A stretch of DNA of 64,000 nt from JASLDZ01 sp038226305. GTDB lineage: Bacteria > Pseudomonadota > Alphaproteobacteria > Caulobacterales > Caulobacteraceae. A model generated the notes under the pieces. The model was not told the DNA's origin, ran no database searches, and was given only the letters and a program-made list of their open reading frames with translations. This document shows, one piece after another, positions 34,269-42,784 of this stretch. Position numbers and translations under genes: made by a program. Numbering within the stretch: the first letter of the stretch is position 1; each line of letters starts with the position of its first letter. The stretch lies in contig JBBRQN010000011.1 of assembly GCA_038226305.1 (NCBI GenBank), positions 31,870 through 95,869 of the forward strand, written 5' to 3'.

Positions 34269-34904
34269 TCAGCGCCTTGAGAAGCGGCGCACAGACCAGT
34301 AGCGATAGCCGCGGTTCTCGATCATGCGCCAGCCGCGGCGCTTCAGCTCGTCGCCGATCATGTGGTTGAAGAAGCCGTGGGCCAGAAGCAGCACGTCGCC
34401 CTGCGTCTCGGCGGCGTGCTCCACCCGGTCGGCCGCGAGCCGCGCCCGCGCCTCGGCCGCCCGTCGCGTCTCCCCGCCCTCCGCATGGCCGAACCACCAG
34501 GCGAGGCGAGCCAGAAACCCCCACACGCGCGGGCCCACGCGGAACACTCCGGGAAGATGCGGCGGCGGCAAGGGGGCCTCGATAAATACGGGGTCGCTCG
34601 TGAACTCGCGCCCGGCGGTCACCGCCTCGGCACTCTCCCGAGCCCGGCGACGGGTGGAAGCGAAGATCACCGCAGCATTGCGGGCCAATTCGAGCAGGCT
34701 GAGCGGCGGCGAGTGCCCCACGCGGATGCCGCCCTCCTCATAGCGCGCCCACCAGTCGCGATAGCCCAGAGCGTCCAACGTCACCTCACGCGAGAGGGAC
34801 GGCTCGCCGTGGCGGCACAGGGTGATGATTCCCGGCAGTCTTCGCTGCGGCGAGAGAGGCCGTTGCTGCGCGGGATCGGAGGGCGAGGTCGGAGGCGGCG
34901 CCAT
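34269..34904 (-). CDS. Histidine phosphatase family protein
   Basis: About 211 residues. The catalytic motif of the phosphoglycerate-mutase-like branch is clear: ITLCRHGEPS with the phospho-accepting histidine, and the second histidine in DVLLLAHGFFNHMIG. The substrate is unknown. I place the start at ATG 34904, but a GTG at 34931 overlapping the upstream gene's stop (GTGA) would add nine residues and allow translational coupling. It lies between the HDAC-family gene and xseB, all on the minus strand. Confidence 0.82.
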   Translation of the reverse strand: MAPPPTSPSDPAQQRPLSPQRRLPGIITLCRHGEPSLSREVTLDALGYRDWWARYEEGGIRVGHSPPLSLLELARNAAVIFASTRRRARESAEAVTAGREFTSDPVFIEAPLPPPHLPGVFRVGPRVWGFLARLAWWFGHAEGGETRRAAEARARLAADRVEHAAETQGDVLLLAHGFFNHMIGDELKRRGWRMIENRGYRYWSVRRFSRR

Positions 34905-34927
34905 GGCGTCGGCCGGAATTCCGGCGC

Positions 34928-35884
34928 TCACTCCCCCTGCAAGGCCCGCACATGGGCGACGGTCGATGCGGACAGCCCCGCAAGGTCGTAGCCGCCCTCC
35001 AGCGCCGACACAACCCGACCGTGAGCGTAGCGGCGGGCCACCTCCAGAATGGCCCGGGTGGCGTGGGCGAAATCCTCCGCCTCCAGCTCCTGATGCGCCA
35101 GGGGGTCGCGGGCGTGGGCGTCGAAGCCGGCGGAGATGAGGATTAGTTCCGGGGCGAAGGCATCCATCGCCGTCATCAGCCGATCCTCGAACGCCTTGCG
35201 CCACGCCTGCGCGGGCGTGGCCGGCGCGACCGTGGCATTGACGATGTTGCCGACACCCGTCTCCCCCTCCCGCCCCGTGCCGGGATACAGCGGCCACTGG
35301 TGGATGGAGCCGTAGAACACGGAAGGATCGGCTGCGAAGGCCGCCTGCGTGCCGTTGCCGTGGTGCACGTCGAAGTCGAGGATCGCCACCCGACCGATCC
35401 CCTCCGCCCGAGCCGCAGCAGCAGCCACGGCCACCGACGAGAACAGGCAGAAGCCCATCGCCGTGCCCGGCTCGGCGTGATGGCCGGGCGGGCGCACGGC
35501 GCAGAAGGCCCGCGCGGTCTCACCTCGAATCACCGCCCGCACCGCTTCTGTGACCGCCCCCGCGGCGCGCAGACCCGCCGCCCCGCTGCCGACCGAGAGC
35601 ACCGTGTCAGGATCGAGCTCCACCCTCGCCTCGGGGGGCGAATCGGCGGGGGGCTCGGCGCCGAGAATGCGATCGACGTAGGCGGCGGGGTGAATGCGCT
35701 GCAGATCGATCCGGCTCGCCAAAGGGGCCTCGCGCCGGTCTGCATCGAGCCCGGCGTCTCGCAGGGCGTCGAGCACGGCGATCAACCGCTCGGGTCGCTC
35801 GGGATGCTCCGCATGCTCGGGGTGCGCCGGGCCCGGCCGGTGTCGCAGCATGTCGGGATGGGTGAAGACGGGAACGGCGTGCAT
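34928..35884 (-). CDS. Histone deacetylase / acetoin-utilization (AcuC-like) family deacetylase
   Basis: About 318 residues with a full arginase-deacetylase fold active site: RPPGHHAEPGTAMGFCLFSSVAVAA (two histidines), ILDFDVHHGNGTQ (zinc ligands D and H), ISAGFDAHARDPL (zinc aspartate) and ALEGGYDL. Such bacterial enzymes deacetylate proteins or acetylated polyamines. I chose the ATG at 35884, where the family's N-terminal pattern (FTHPDMLRHRPGPAHPEHPERPERL-like) begins. It diverges from the GNAT acetyltransferase gene with 42 bases between starts, and probably heads the transcript that runs through the phosphatase, xseB, ispA and dxs. Confidence 0.9.
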   Translation of the reverse strand: MHAVPVFTHPDMLRHRPGPAHPEHAEHPERPERLIAVLDALRDAGLDADRREAPLASRIDLQRIHPAAYVDRILGAEPPADSPPEARVELDPDTVLSVGSGAAGLRAAGAVTEAVRAVIRGETARAFCAVRPPGHHAEPGTAMGFCLFSSVAVAAAAARAEGIGRVAILDFDVHHGNGTQAAFAADPSVFYGSIHQWPLYPGTGREGETGVGNIVNATVAPATPAQAWRKAFEDRLMTAMDAFAPELILISAGFDAHARDPLAHQELEAEDFAHATRAILEVARRYAHGRVVSALEGGYDLAGLSASTVAHVRALQGE

Positions 35885-35926
35885 CGCCCTTGAGATTGCC
35901 GGGCTTACCCCCTGTAAGCAAACCGC

Positions 35927-36457
35927 ATGAGCGACTTTATCATCAGACGCGCCGGCCCCGCTGACGCAGCGGCACTGGCGAGCCTCGGCCGCCGAACCTT
36001 CGTGGAGACCTTCGTGCAGGAGTTCGCCATGCCCTATCCGCCCAGCGACCTCGACCCGTTCCTGGAGCGCAAGTTCTCGGTGCCAGCCGCAGCCGCGGAG
36101 ATCGCCGATCAGACACTCGGCGTATGGCTGGCGGAAACGAGTGCCGGGGAGGCCGTCGGCTATGCGGTGACCGGACCCGCCGGCCTGCCCCACCCCGCCC
36201 TGTCGCCAGCGGACGGCGAGCTTTACCGCCTGTATCTCGCTAAAGCCGCCCAGGGCTCAGGCCTCGCCGCCCGGTTGATGGACACCGCCCTCGCCTGGCT
36301 CGATCCTCAGGGCGACCGCCGTCTCTGGCTCGGCGTCTGGTCGGGCAACCTGCGTGCTCAACGCTTCTACGCCCGTTACGGGTTCGAGAAGGCGGGCGAA
36401 TACGACTACCATGTGGGCGCCACCGTCGATCACGAGTTCATCCTGCGACGGGGGTGA
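35927..36457 (+). CDS. GNAT-family N-acetyltransferase
   Basis: A 176-residue GNAT enzyme. The N terminus FIIRRAGPADAAALASLGRRTFVETF is typical. Strand beta4 and the acetyl-CoA loop appear as GELYRLYLAKAAQGSGLAARLMDTAL, and the C-terminal part WSGNLRAQRFYARYGFEKAGEYDY is the classical GNAT ending. Residue-level similarity is closest to a group that includes polyamine or ribosomal-protein acetylators, but substrate is not deducible. It diverges from the deacetylase-family gene, an acetylase/deacetylase pairing that may be coincidence. Confidence 0.88.
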   Translation: MSDFIIRRAGPADAAALASLGRRTFVETFVQEFAMPYPPSDLDPFLERKFSVPAAAAEIADQTLGVWLAETSAGEAVGYAVTGPAGLPHPALSPADGELYRLYLAKAAQGSGLAARLMDTALAWLDPQGDRRLWLGVWSGNLRAQRFYARYGFEKAGEYDYHVGATVDHEFILRRG

Positions 36458-36471
36458 GTTAGGATCGGCGC

Positions 36472-37647
36472 ATGTTCCTCTCGCTGTTCACCGAACTTCG
36501 CCAGGCCAAGGTGCCGGTCAGCCTTCGGGAGTACCTGCTCCTGATGGAGGCGATGGACAAAGGCGTGATCGGCCTTTCCACCGACGACTTCTACTATCTC
36601 GCTCGCTCGGCCCTGGTGAAGGATGAGAAGAACCTCGACAAGTTCGACCGGGTTTTCGCCCACGTCTTCAAGGGGTTCGAGAAGGTTGATGACAGCCTGA
36701 ATGCCGAGATTCCCGAGGAGTGGCTCAGGAAGCTCGCCGAGAAGTTCATGACCGAAGAGGAGAAGGCGCAGATCGAGGCGCTGGGCGGCTTCGACAAGCT
36801 GATGGAGACGCTGAAACAGCGCCTCGCCGAGCAGGAGAAGCGCCACCAGGGCGGCAACAAGTGGATCGGCACCGCCGGCACAAGCCCCTTCGGCGCCCAC
36901 GGCTATAACCCCGAAGGGGTGCGCATCGGCCAGGAGCAGGGCCGCCATGGCCGCGCCGTGAAGGTGTGGGACAAGCGGGAGTTCAAGAACCTCGACGACT
37001 CGGTCGAGCTGGGCACCCGCAATATCAAGGTGGCCCTCCGCCGCCTGCGCAAGTTCGCGCGGGAAGGCTCACCCGACGAGCTCGATCTGAACGGCACCAT
37101 CAAGATGACCTCGGAGCACGGCTATCTGGACATCCAGATGCGGCCGGAGCGGCGCAACAAGATCAAGGTTCTGATCTTCTTCGACATCGGCGGCTCGATG
37201 GATGGCCACATCAAGCTCTGCGAGGAGCTGTTTTCAGCCGCCCGCACGGAATTCAAGAATCTCGAGTTCTTCTATTTCCACAATTGCCTGTACGAACGGG
37301 TGTGGAAGGATAACCGCCGCCGCGATGCCGAGACGATCCCCACGATCGACGTCATCAACAAATACCCCCACGACTACAAGGTGATCTTCGTGGGCGACGC
37401 CACCATGAGCCCCTACGAAATCACCTACCCCGGCGGCTCGGTGGAGCACTGGAACGAGGAGGCTGGCGCGGTGTGGATGAACCGCGTGACCGACCTCTAC
37501 GAAAGCGCCATCTGGCTGAACCCCACCCCCGAACGCTATTGGGAGCACACCGCCTCAGCCCAGGTGATGAAGCAGCTGATGGGCGAACGCATGTACCCCC
37601 TCACCATCGAGGGCCTGGACCGCGCCATGCGCGAACTGGTGCGCTAG
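36472..37647 (+). CDS. VWA-domain protein, CoxE-like
   Basis: A 391-residue cytoplasmic protein. The N-terminal half is helical (SLFTELRQAKVPVSLREYLLLMEAM, FYYLARSALVKDEKNLDKFDRVFA). The C-terminal half is a von Willebrand factor A domain with a MIDAS-like motif IFFDIGGSMDGH at about residue 240, where the usual DxSxS is DxGxS, and a second metal-site element VFVGDATMSPYE. Proteins of this type usually work with a MoxR-type AAA ATPase encoded beside them. No such ATPase is adjacent here; the only related AAA protein in the window is CobS, 23 kb away. The gene lies 14 bases after the GNAT stop. Confidence 0.85.
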   Translation: MFLSLFTELRQAKVPVSLREYLLLMEAMDKGVIGLSTDDFYYLARSALVKDEKNLDKFDRVFAHVFKGFEKVDDSLNAEIPEEWLRKLAEKFMTEEEKAQIEALGGFDKLMETLKQRLAEQEKRHQGGNKWIGTAGTSPFGAHGYNPEGVRIGQEQGRHGRAVKVWDKREFKNLDDSVELGTRNIKVALRRLRKFAREGSPDELDLNGTIKMTSEHGYLDIQMRPERRNKIKVLIFFDIGGSMDGHIKLCEELFSAARTEFKNLEFFYFHNCLYERVWKDNRRRDAETIPTIDVINKYPHDYKVIFVGDATMSPYEITYPGGSVEHWNEEAGAVWMNRVTDLYESAIWLNPTPERYWEHTASAQVMKQLMGERMYPLTIEGLDRAMRELVR

Positions 37648-37904
37648 CCCGCGTCGCTGGGGCTGGCGATGAAGACGGTGCGGAGCGCCTCGAAGTCCTC
37701 GGCGGCGTAGGTGGCGCGCATGTCGATCCTTCGGCCAAGCCGCGCTTCCAGGTTCATCATGATCCGCGTGTGCCGAAGCGAGTCCCAGCCGGGCACGTCG
37801 GCGACCGTGCCCTCGGGCGAGATGGATGAGGCGGGCGCATAGCACTCCTCGGCCACAGCTTCGATCAGGGCGGCGTAGAAGGGATCGGTGTGCAGGGGGT
37901 CCAT
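37644..37904 (-). CDS. Acyl carrier protein
   Basis: About 86 residues. The phosphopantetheine attachment site is in DVPGWDSLRHTRIMMNLEARLG, where the serine of DSL is the carrier residue, and the acidic helices on both sides fit the ACP fold. It is not the main fatty-acid ACP, whose sequence is more acidic and which normally sits beside fabG and fabF. The upstream gene on the same strand (the 370-residue unknown) ends 13 bases before its ATG, so the two form a pair. It converges with the VWA gene with a four-base overlap of stops. A role in a dedicated acyl-transfer reaction is inferred. Confidence 0.85.
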   Translation of the reverse strand: MDPLHTDPFYAALIEAVAEECYAPASSISPEGTVADVPGWDSLRHTRIMMNLEARLGRRIDMRATYAAEDFEALRTVFIASPSDAG

Positions 37905-37917
37905 GCGCGCACGTCCT

Positions 37918-39030
37918 TCAGTTCGGGGTGGTGAGCGTGGCCAGGATCGCCGATCCGATCGCGGCGTCCAGAGAGGGACGGAAGTGCAGGAGGTCCGACT
38001 CCATAGCCGCCTCCACCCCCGCCGCAAGAACGACGTCGCAAGACAGGAACGCCCGGATACCCCGGCCCATCGCCGCCGCCTTCATCTCTTCCGGGAAATA
38101 GCCGTCCCAGCTGACGGGATCGCCACGGGGGGAGAACAGGTTGTGCGACAGCATCAGGGCGACCCGTGAAGCGCCCAGCATTCCGGTGATCGCGCTGAAG
38201 TCGTCCAGGGCCTGATCGATGGTGGAGGGCCGCCCCCTCGCCATCAAGAGCACCTGCCGGGCCAGCGGATGGAGATCAGGCACGCGATCGAGGAGCGGCA
38301 GCATCTCCTCAACCGCAGCAGATCGAGCTTTTTCGTTCCTGCGCAACAGCCCGTAAATGTACCATTTGCGGGCCACCGCACCCTCCGCTGGGCCGAGGGC
38401 CACCAGGGGCGCAAGCAATATATCGTCCACCCGGCTGCGGATGAGGCGAAGCCCGCACATTTCGATGTCCGTCAGCGCTGAAAATTCGACTGCAGCGTAT
38501 TCAGCAGCCCCGAGGAGCGTCGAAAGCCCCCCGGCAGGCGGAGCGGACAGAGCGATGTCGGTCAGCTCCCCTGAAATCTCGTCCTCACCGCTGAAGTGCC
38601 GCAGCAACTGCAAGGTCTCGCCCGGTGAGTACGACAGCGCGGGGCTGCTCCACACCGGCTCAACCTTGTCTTGCCTCGCGAGGGCGCGGACGGCGGCGTG
38701 CATGTGGCAGGATCCGAGAGCCAGCAAGCTAGGGCGTGCCGCGTCGCTCCGATCGACCGAGTATACCCGGCCGTTGATGTTCGGATCACTGCCATCGGAC
38801 GAAGAGAAACGCAGCCAGCCTCCCCAATGGGAGAAGCGCCCCTGCCCCAATGCCACGATCTCGCTGTGAATCGCGTGTGGGCTGAGCGGTGACCCATCTT
38901 CTGAAAGTATCAGCCGGGAGCGCGCGGGCGCGTCTGCGTCGTCGCTTGGCCCGAAGTCGCCTTCGGGCAACGGGAGCAACCACTCCAACCCGTCACCTCG
39001 GATGAATGGACCCTGGATGACGCGGCTCAT
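37918..39030 (-). CDS. Unknown protein with SGNH-like motifs, paired with an ACP
   Basis: A 370-residue cytoplasmic protein without signal peptide or membrane span. The N-terminal quarter contains SHWGGWLRFSSSDGSDPNINGRVYS (W69 region), a pattern I associate with enzymes of surface-glycan loci. At about 103-116, LALGSCHMHAAVRA could be a variant SGNH/GSCFA nucleophile loop. Further on, ALMLSHNLFSPRGDPVSWDGYF (about 291-311) fits the second conserved block of such proteins, and FRPSLDAAIGSAIL closes it. Base composition looks a little less GC-rich than its neighbours. It is followed directly by the ACP gene. Acyl transfer to a glycan is plausible but unproven. I do not recognise a named family. 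Confidence 0.6.
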   Translation of the reverse strand: MSRVIQGPFIRGDGLEWLLPLPEGDFGPSDDADAPARSRLILSEDGSPLSPHAIHSEIVALGQGRFSHWGGWLRFSSSDGSDPNINGRVYSVDRSDAARPSLLALGSCHMHAAVRALARQDKVEPVWSSPALSYSPGETLQLLRHFSGEDEISGELTDIALSAPPAGGLSTLLGAAEYAAVEFSALTDIEMCGLRLIRSRVDDILLAPLVALGPAEGAVARKWYIYGLLRRNEKARSAAVEEMLPLLDRVPDLHPLARQVLLMARGRPSTIDQALDDFSAITGMLGASRVALMLSHNLFSPRGDPVSWDGYFPEEMKAAAMGRGIRAFLSCDVVLAAGVEAAMESDLLHFRPSLDAAIGSAILATLTTPN

Positions 39031-39136
39031 GGCCGTAGATCGGAAAAATCAATTCGGCCGTCAATGGCCGGTCGCAGCCTCGGGCTCTGGGCAGCGGGGT
39101 GTTGCGTTGGCACCCGCTAGCCGGCGGTGCCGCGGA

Positions 39137-39481
39137 TCAGTCGGCGATGGCGGCGGCGTCGCGTTCGCCGGTGCGGATGCGCAGGGCCTGTTCGAGGTCG
39201 ACCACGAACACCTTGCCGTCGCCGATCTTGCCGGTGTTGGCGGATCTGGCGATCGCCTCCACCACGCGCTCCACGATGTCGCCCGCGACGGCCACCTCGA
39301 GCTTCACCTTGGGCAGCAGGCGCACCTCGTATTCGGCACCGCGATAGACCTCGGTCTTGCCGCGCTGGCGGCCATAGCCGCGCACCTCGGTGACGGTGAG
39401 GCCGGAGGCGCCGGCTTCGGTCACGGCATCCAGAACCGCGTCGAGCCGGCTGGGCTTGATGACAGCGGTGATCAGCTTCAC
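39137..39481 (-). CDS. glnK: PII-type nitrogen regulatory protein
   Basis: A 114-residue PII signal protein (GlnB/GlnK), the trimeric sensor of 2-oxoglutarate and ATP/ADP. It opens MKLITAVIKPSRLDAVLDAV and has RGYGRQRGKTEVYRGAEY in the T-loop, with the uridylylation site tyrosine 51. The C-terminal GKIGDGKVFVVDLEQALRIRTGERD is diagnostic. The start codon is GTG. Its leader contains an 18-bp tandem repeat immediately before the start. No amtB or glnA adjoins it, so whether to call it GlnK or GlnB is uncertain. Confidence 0.9.
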   Translation of the reverse strand: MKLITAVIKPSRLDAVLDAVTEAGASGLTVTEVRGYGRQRGKTEVYRGAEYEVRLLPKVKLEVAVAGDIVERVVEAIARSANTGKIGDGKVFVVDLEQALRIRTGERDAAAIAD

Positions 39482-39490
39482 GACGGCGTT

Positions 39491-39538
39491 CCTTGTCTTG
39501 ACCCCAGGCCTTGTCTTGACCCCAGGCCTGTCTTGACC
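39491..39538 (+). repeat. 18-bp tandem repeat in the glnK leader
   Basis: Two exact copies of CCTTGTCTTGACCCCAGG (39491-39508 and 39509-39526) are followed by a partial third copy that begins at 39527 and lacks one T. On the coding strand of glnK this lies directly upstream of the GTG start, nine bases away, and its first copy supplies the AAGG that would act as ribosome-binding sequence. It may be a slippage repeat or a repeated protein- or RNA-binding element. Confidence 0.9.
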
Positions 39539-39612
39539 GGAGCCTACGCCCCCTTCCTATGACGCACCAACCCCGCTGGCGCAAAGCCACCCCCTGAAGC
39601 TGAGCCTTTTCC

Positions 39613-40359
39613 ATGCCCCTCGACGTGCGCCTGTTCCCCTGCCTGTCCGACAACTACGGCTTCCTCGCGCGGGATGAGGCGACCGGACAGGTCGCCGCCA
39701 TCGACACGCCGGATGGCGCGGCGGTGCTGAAAGCGGCGGAAGAGCTGGGCTGGACGATCAGCGTGATCCTCAACACCCACTGGCACCCCGACCACACCCA
39801 GGGGAACGCGGCGGTGCAGGCAGCCACAGGGGCGGTAATCATCGGGCCGGAGGAGGCGAAGCGCGCCGCGCCCGTCGATCAGGTCGTCGTGCCCGGCGAC
39901 CAGGTTCGCCTGGGCGAAACGGATTTCCACGTGCTGGCCTCTGGCGGCCACACCCTGGGGCACGTGGCGTTCCATGCACCGGAGGCGAAAGTGGTGTTCA
40001 CGGGCGACACGCTCTTCACGATGGGCTGCGGCCGGATGTTCGAGGGTACGCCGGAGCAGTTCTGGCAGAGCCTGTCGATTCTGGCCGCCCTTCCGCCGGA
40101 GACCGTGGCCTATGGCGCCCACGAATACACCGCCTCCAACGCCCGCTTTGCCCTTTCGGTGGATCACGATCCGGCGGTTAAGGCCCGGGCGGAGGCGATC
40201 TTCGCCCTGCGCGAGCGGGGCGAGCCCACGGTGCCCACCACAATCGGCGAGGAGCTGGCCACCAACCCCATGCTGCGCGCGCAGACGCTGCACCCCGGGC
40301 TCGGCCCCGCCGAAGCCTTCGCCGCCGTTCGCAAGGCCAAGGACGACTTCAAGGGCTGA
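39613..40359 (+). CDS. gloB: Hydroxyacylglutathione hydrolase (glyoxalase II)
   Basis: A 248-residue metallo-beta-lactamase-fold enzyme that hydrolyses S-lactoylglutathione in methylglyoxal detoxification. The binuclear metal site is THWHPDHTQGN near residue 57, GGHTLGHVAFH and the aspartate in FTGDTLFTMGCGRMFEGTPEQFWQSL, the latter being the glyoxalase II signature. The C-terminal glutathione-binding part (YGAHEYTASNARFAL, KARAEAI) is complete. It diverges from glnK with 131 bases between starts. Confidence 0.95.
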   Translation: MPLDVRLFPCLSDNYGFLARDEATGQVAAIDTPDGAAVLKAAEELGWTISVILNTHWHPDHTQGNAAVQAATGAVIIGPEEAKRAAPVDQVVVPGDQVRLGETDFHVLASGGHTLGHVAFHAPEAKVVFTGDTLFTMGCGRMFEGTPEQFWQSLSILAALPPETVAYGAHEYTASNARFALSVDHDPAVKARAEAIFALRERGEPTVPTTIGEELATNPMLRAQTLHPGLGPAEAFAAVRKAKDDFKG

Positions 40360-40383
40360 AGGCTCACTCTAGCGGGAGGGCGT

Positions 40384-41700
40384 TCAGCCCCGCTGCAGCA
40401 GATCCTGCGGCGTGGTGGGTTCGGAGATCACCCGTTCCATGCGCTTCCAGCGGGCCTCGGGGTTTGCCCCCGCCCCGTCCACGAAGCTGCGCACCATGTC
40501 CTGCCCGAGGCCATAATTGATGACGTAGCTGCGGTAGGTGTCGTCGAAATCGATCGATTGTTCGGCGCGAGCCTTGGAGACGAGGAGGTATTTCTGCGTC
40601 AGCTCCACCGCCTTGGCCCGATCGATCCGTCCGTCGATATATTCCCGGGCGATGCTGAAGCGGGCACCGGCCAGCTCCTTCATGGCTTCCAGCACAGCGG
40701 AATAGCGTTCGGCGTCGGCCGGGTTCAGCCGCGCCAAAGGATAGAGCACCCGGGCCTCGAACAGCCGTTGCTCGTCGGCCGGAAAGGCCAGTTCGATGCC
40801 GAAGTTGGCCGAGCCCTCCGCGATCAGGCTCTGCGGACTGAACAGGGGGTAGACGGCAAATTCCGACCAGCCCCGGGCCTTTGACAGGCGTTCCTCCAGA
40901 AGGAGGTTCAGCACGTGGTGGCCCGGATAGCCCTCATGGCAGCCGAGATCGACGGCCCGGCTGAGACGCACCGGCAGGTCGGTGTTCACCTGGATCAGGC
41001 TCGTATCGCCACCCTTGTAGTAGTTGTAGCCCGACCACGGCTTGCCCTTCACGAACTCCAGGGTGAACCGCTCGGTGGCCGGCAGCGGGATGTGCGCCAG
41101 GGTGCGCTTCCTGCACTCGGCGATGGCCGCGCGCATCACCGCATCCAGCCGGCTGGAGGGGATCACGAAGCGCTCGTTGAAGTCGTCCACCCGCTTCCAC
41201 AGGGGGCCGGGGCCGGGCACCAGCACATTGATCCGGGCAAGCAGGGGATCGTAATCAGCCAGGGGCTTGAGGTGCGGGCGCACGCCGAAGAGGCCCTGCG
41301 CTTCGTCGTCGAAAGAAAAGCGCTGGCCAGCGCGCATGGCCAGCCGCGTCTCGGCCGCCGTCACCTGACCGATCAGAAAGGCCCGGCGGCGCCCCTCCAG
41401 CGGTTGCAGGCGCCGGGTGTCGATGGCCTGCAGCTTTAGGTTGAGGGCGTGGGCGTCGCTGCGCAGGGTGGCCACCTCACGCGGATGCGACTTGGCCTGC
41501 GCCTGCAGGTCTGCCGGGCCGTAGTAGGCATCAACGTAGCCTGGCTCGCGCTCGCCCGCCTCCAGCGACAGCCGCACGTAGTCCTTGGCCAGGACGTCGA
41601 GCCGCGCACCCTCGCCCGTCAGCCGCGGAGCCGCGCCCATCAGGCTGAGCGCAGCCGTGGCGAGGAACGTCAGGCGGGCGAGACGGGGGAACGAAGACAT
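40384..41700 (-). CDS. Exported DUF885-like metalloprotein
   Basis: A 438-residue protein with a signal peptide (LTFLATAALSLMGAAPRL). The metal-binding motif is LGCHEGYPGHHVLNL, an HExxxxHH-type site typical of DUF885 proteins, and a downstream acidic ligand appears in LIAEGSANFGIELAF. This group is distantly related to M32-type carboxypeptidases and is often annotated as DUF885 or X-Pro dipeptidyl hydrolase, with no fixed substrate. Helical content is high. The stop lies 24 bases from the gloB stop (convergent). Confidence 0.75.
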   Translation of the reverse strand: MSSFPRLARLTFLATAALSLMGAAPRLTGEGARLDVLAKDYVRLSLEAGEREPGYVDAYYGPADLQAQAKSHPREVATLRSDAHALNLKLQAIDTRRLQPLEGRRRAFLIGQVTAAETRLAMRAGQRFSFDDEAQGLFGVRPHLKPLADYDPLLARINVLVPGPGPLWKRVDDFNERFVIPSSRLDAVMRAAIAECRKRTLAHIPLPATERFTLEFVKGKPWSGYNYYKGGDTSLIQVNTDLPVRLSRAVDLGCHEGYPGHHVLNLLLEERLSKARGWSEFAVYPLFSPQSLIAEGSANFGIELAFPADEQRLFEARVLYPLARLNPADAERYSAVLEAMKELAGARFSIAREYIDGRIDRAKAVELTQKYLLVSKARAEQSIDFDDTYRSYVINYGLGQDMVRSFVDGAGANPEARWKRMERVISEPTTPQDLLQRG

Positions 41701-41769
41701 CGGCGACTCCGGCGGAGAACGCCTGAGTATCCGAAAGCCACCGTGGCGGTAAGAAGGCGTGACGCGCGC

Positions 41770-42663
41770 CTAGCGGCGGCTCAGCACCAGAAGAATGCGC
41801 TGCGATGAGGGCCGCCCGGCCACGCCCTTGCCCGGCGCCACGGTGATGTGCACCACGCCGCCGGAGGCCTGCGCCTGGGGCTGGCCCCCCTGCAGGAACT
41901 CCACCCGGCCGAAACGGGCGGCGAGGGAGCGGCCGTCCAGCCCCTGGCTGGCCAGGCGAATGAAGGCCTCGGCCGCGACGATGGCGGCGTCCGCGAACAG
42001 CCAGTCGGTCTTGGGGGTGGCGTCGGGCATGATCTCGAAGGAGATCAGGTGCTGGGCGGCGCGGCTGGCGCGGGCGCTGGATGTGGCGAGCGCGGCGAAC
42101 AGAGCGTTGGGCCCGATGGAGGCGGAGGGGCGAACCGAACCCGCAGCCCCTGTCATCAGCGCCGCGGCCCCGTCCGGGTTCTCCGGAGTGAACAGGGTCA
42201 CGCCCCCGAGGCGAGTGAAGCGCAGCACGGGTTCGCCCACGTCGTTCTTGAAGATGGTGTCGCCGCGCGGGCCAGACATGGCGGTGAGTGCCCAGATCTC
42301 CTGGCTGTCACCGAACTTCACCAGGGCGGAGCCGCCGGTGCGCTCCATCACGAAGGCATCGGAGCCGCCGTCGATCCGGTAGCGGGCCACGGGGGGCGGA
42401 GACCGCCTGTCCTGGCCGCGCCCGCCGAATAGGAAGTCTCGAAGGCTGGTGGGCGTGCCCAGATCAGGGCCTGCCGACCCTGTGGAGGGCGCGAACCCCT
42501 GCTGATTTCTGAACGGCTGTGCGTGGAAGCCCTGGGGCATCCCGCCGCCGCCGTGGCCGCCACCCGCGCCGCCCGGCCCCTGAGCACAGACGGCCGTGCC
42601 GAAGAGGAGCACGCCGATCGCCCCCAGGCCCGAAAGCCAACTCCCCTGAACGCACCGAACCAT
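41770..42663 (-). CDS. Exported DUF4908-like protein
   Basis: About 297 residues, starting MVRCVQGSWLSGLG (an upstream in-frame ATG at 42669 is equally possible). A signal peptide ends near GTAVCAQG, followed by a glycine-rich low-complexity stretch. The conserved part contains RYRIDGGSDAFVMERTGG, KFGDSQEIWALTAMSGPRGDTIFKNDVGEPVLRFTRLGGVTLF, which I recognise as the core of the DUF4908 family, found in Caulobacterales. Function is unknown. It follows the DUF885-like gene on the same strand at 69 bases, so the two may be co-transcribed. Confidence 0.6.
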   Translation of the reverse strand: MVRCVQGSWLSGLGAIGVLLFGTAVCAQGPGGAGGGHGGGGMPQGFHAQPFRNQQGFAPSTGSAGPDLGTPTSLRDFLFGGRGQDRRSPPPVARYRIDGGSDAFVMERTGGSALVKFGDSQEIWALTAMSGPRGDTIFKNDVGEPVLRFTRLGGVTLFTPENPDGAAALMTGAAGSVRPSASIGPNALFAALATSSARASRAAQHLISFEIMPDATPKTDWLFADAAIVAAEAFIRLASQGLDGRSLAARFGRVEFLQGGQPQAQASGGVVHITVAPGKGVAGRPSSQRILLVLSRR

Positions 42664-42784
42664 GCGCAACTGAGTGGCGGTCAGATGGGGCGGTTTTCAG
42701 GCGAGGGCGGGGTGCGCAGGCGGCTGAACACAGGAGAGACGCCGGTGATGCAGAGCGGACACACCCTGCACCCCGGCCCGACCG

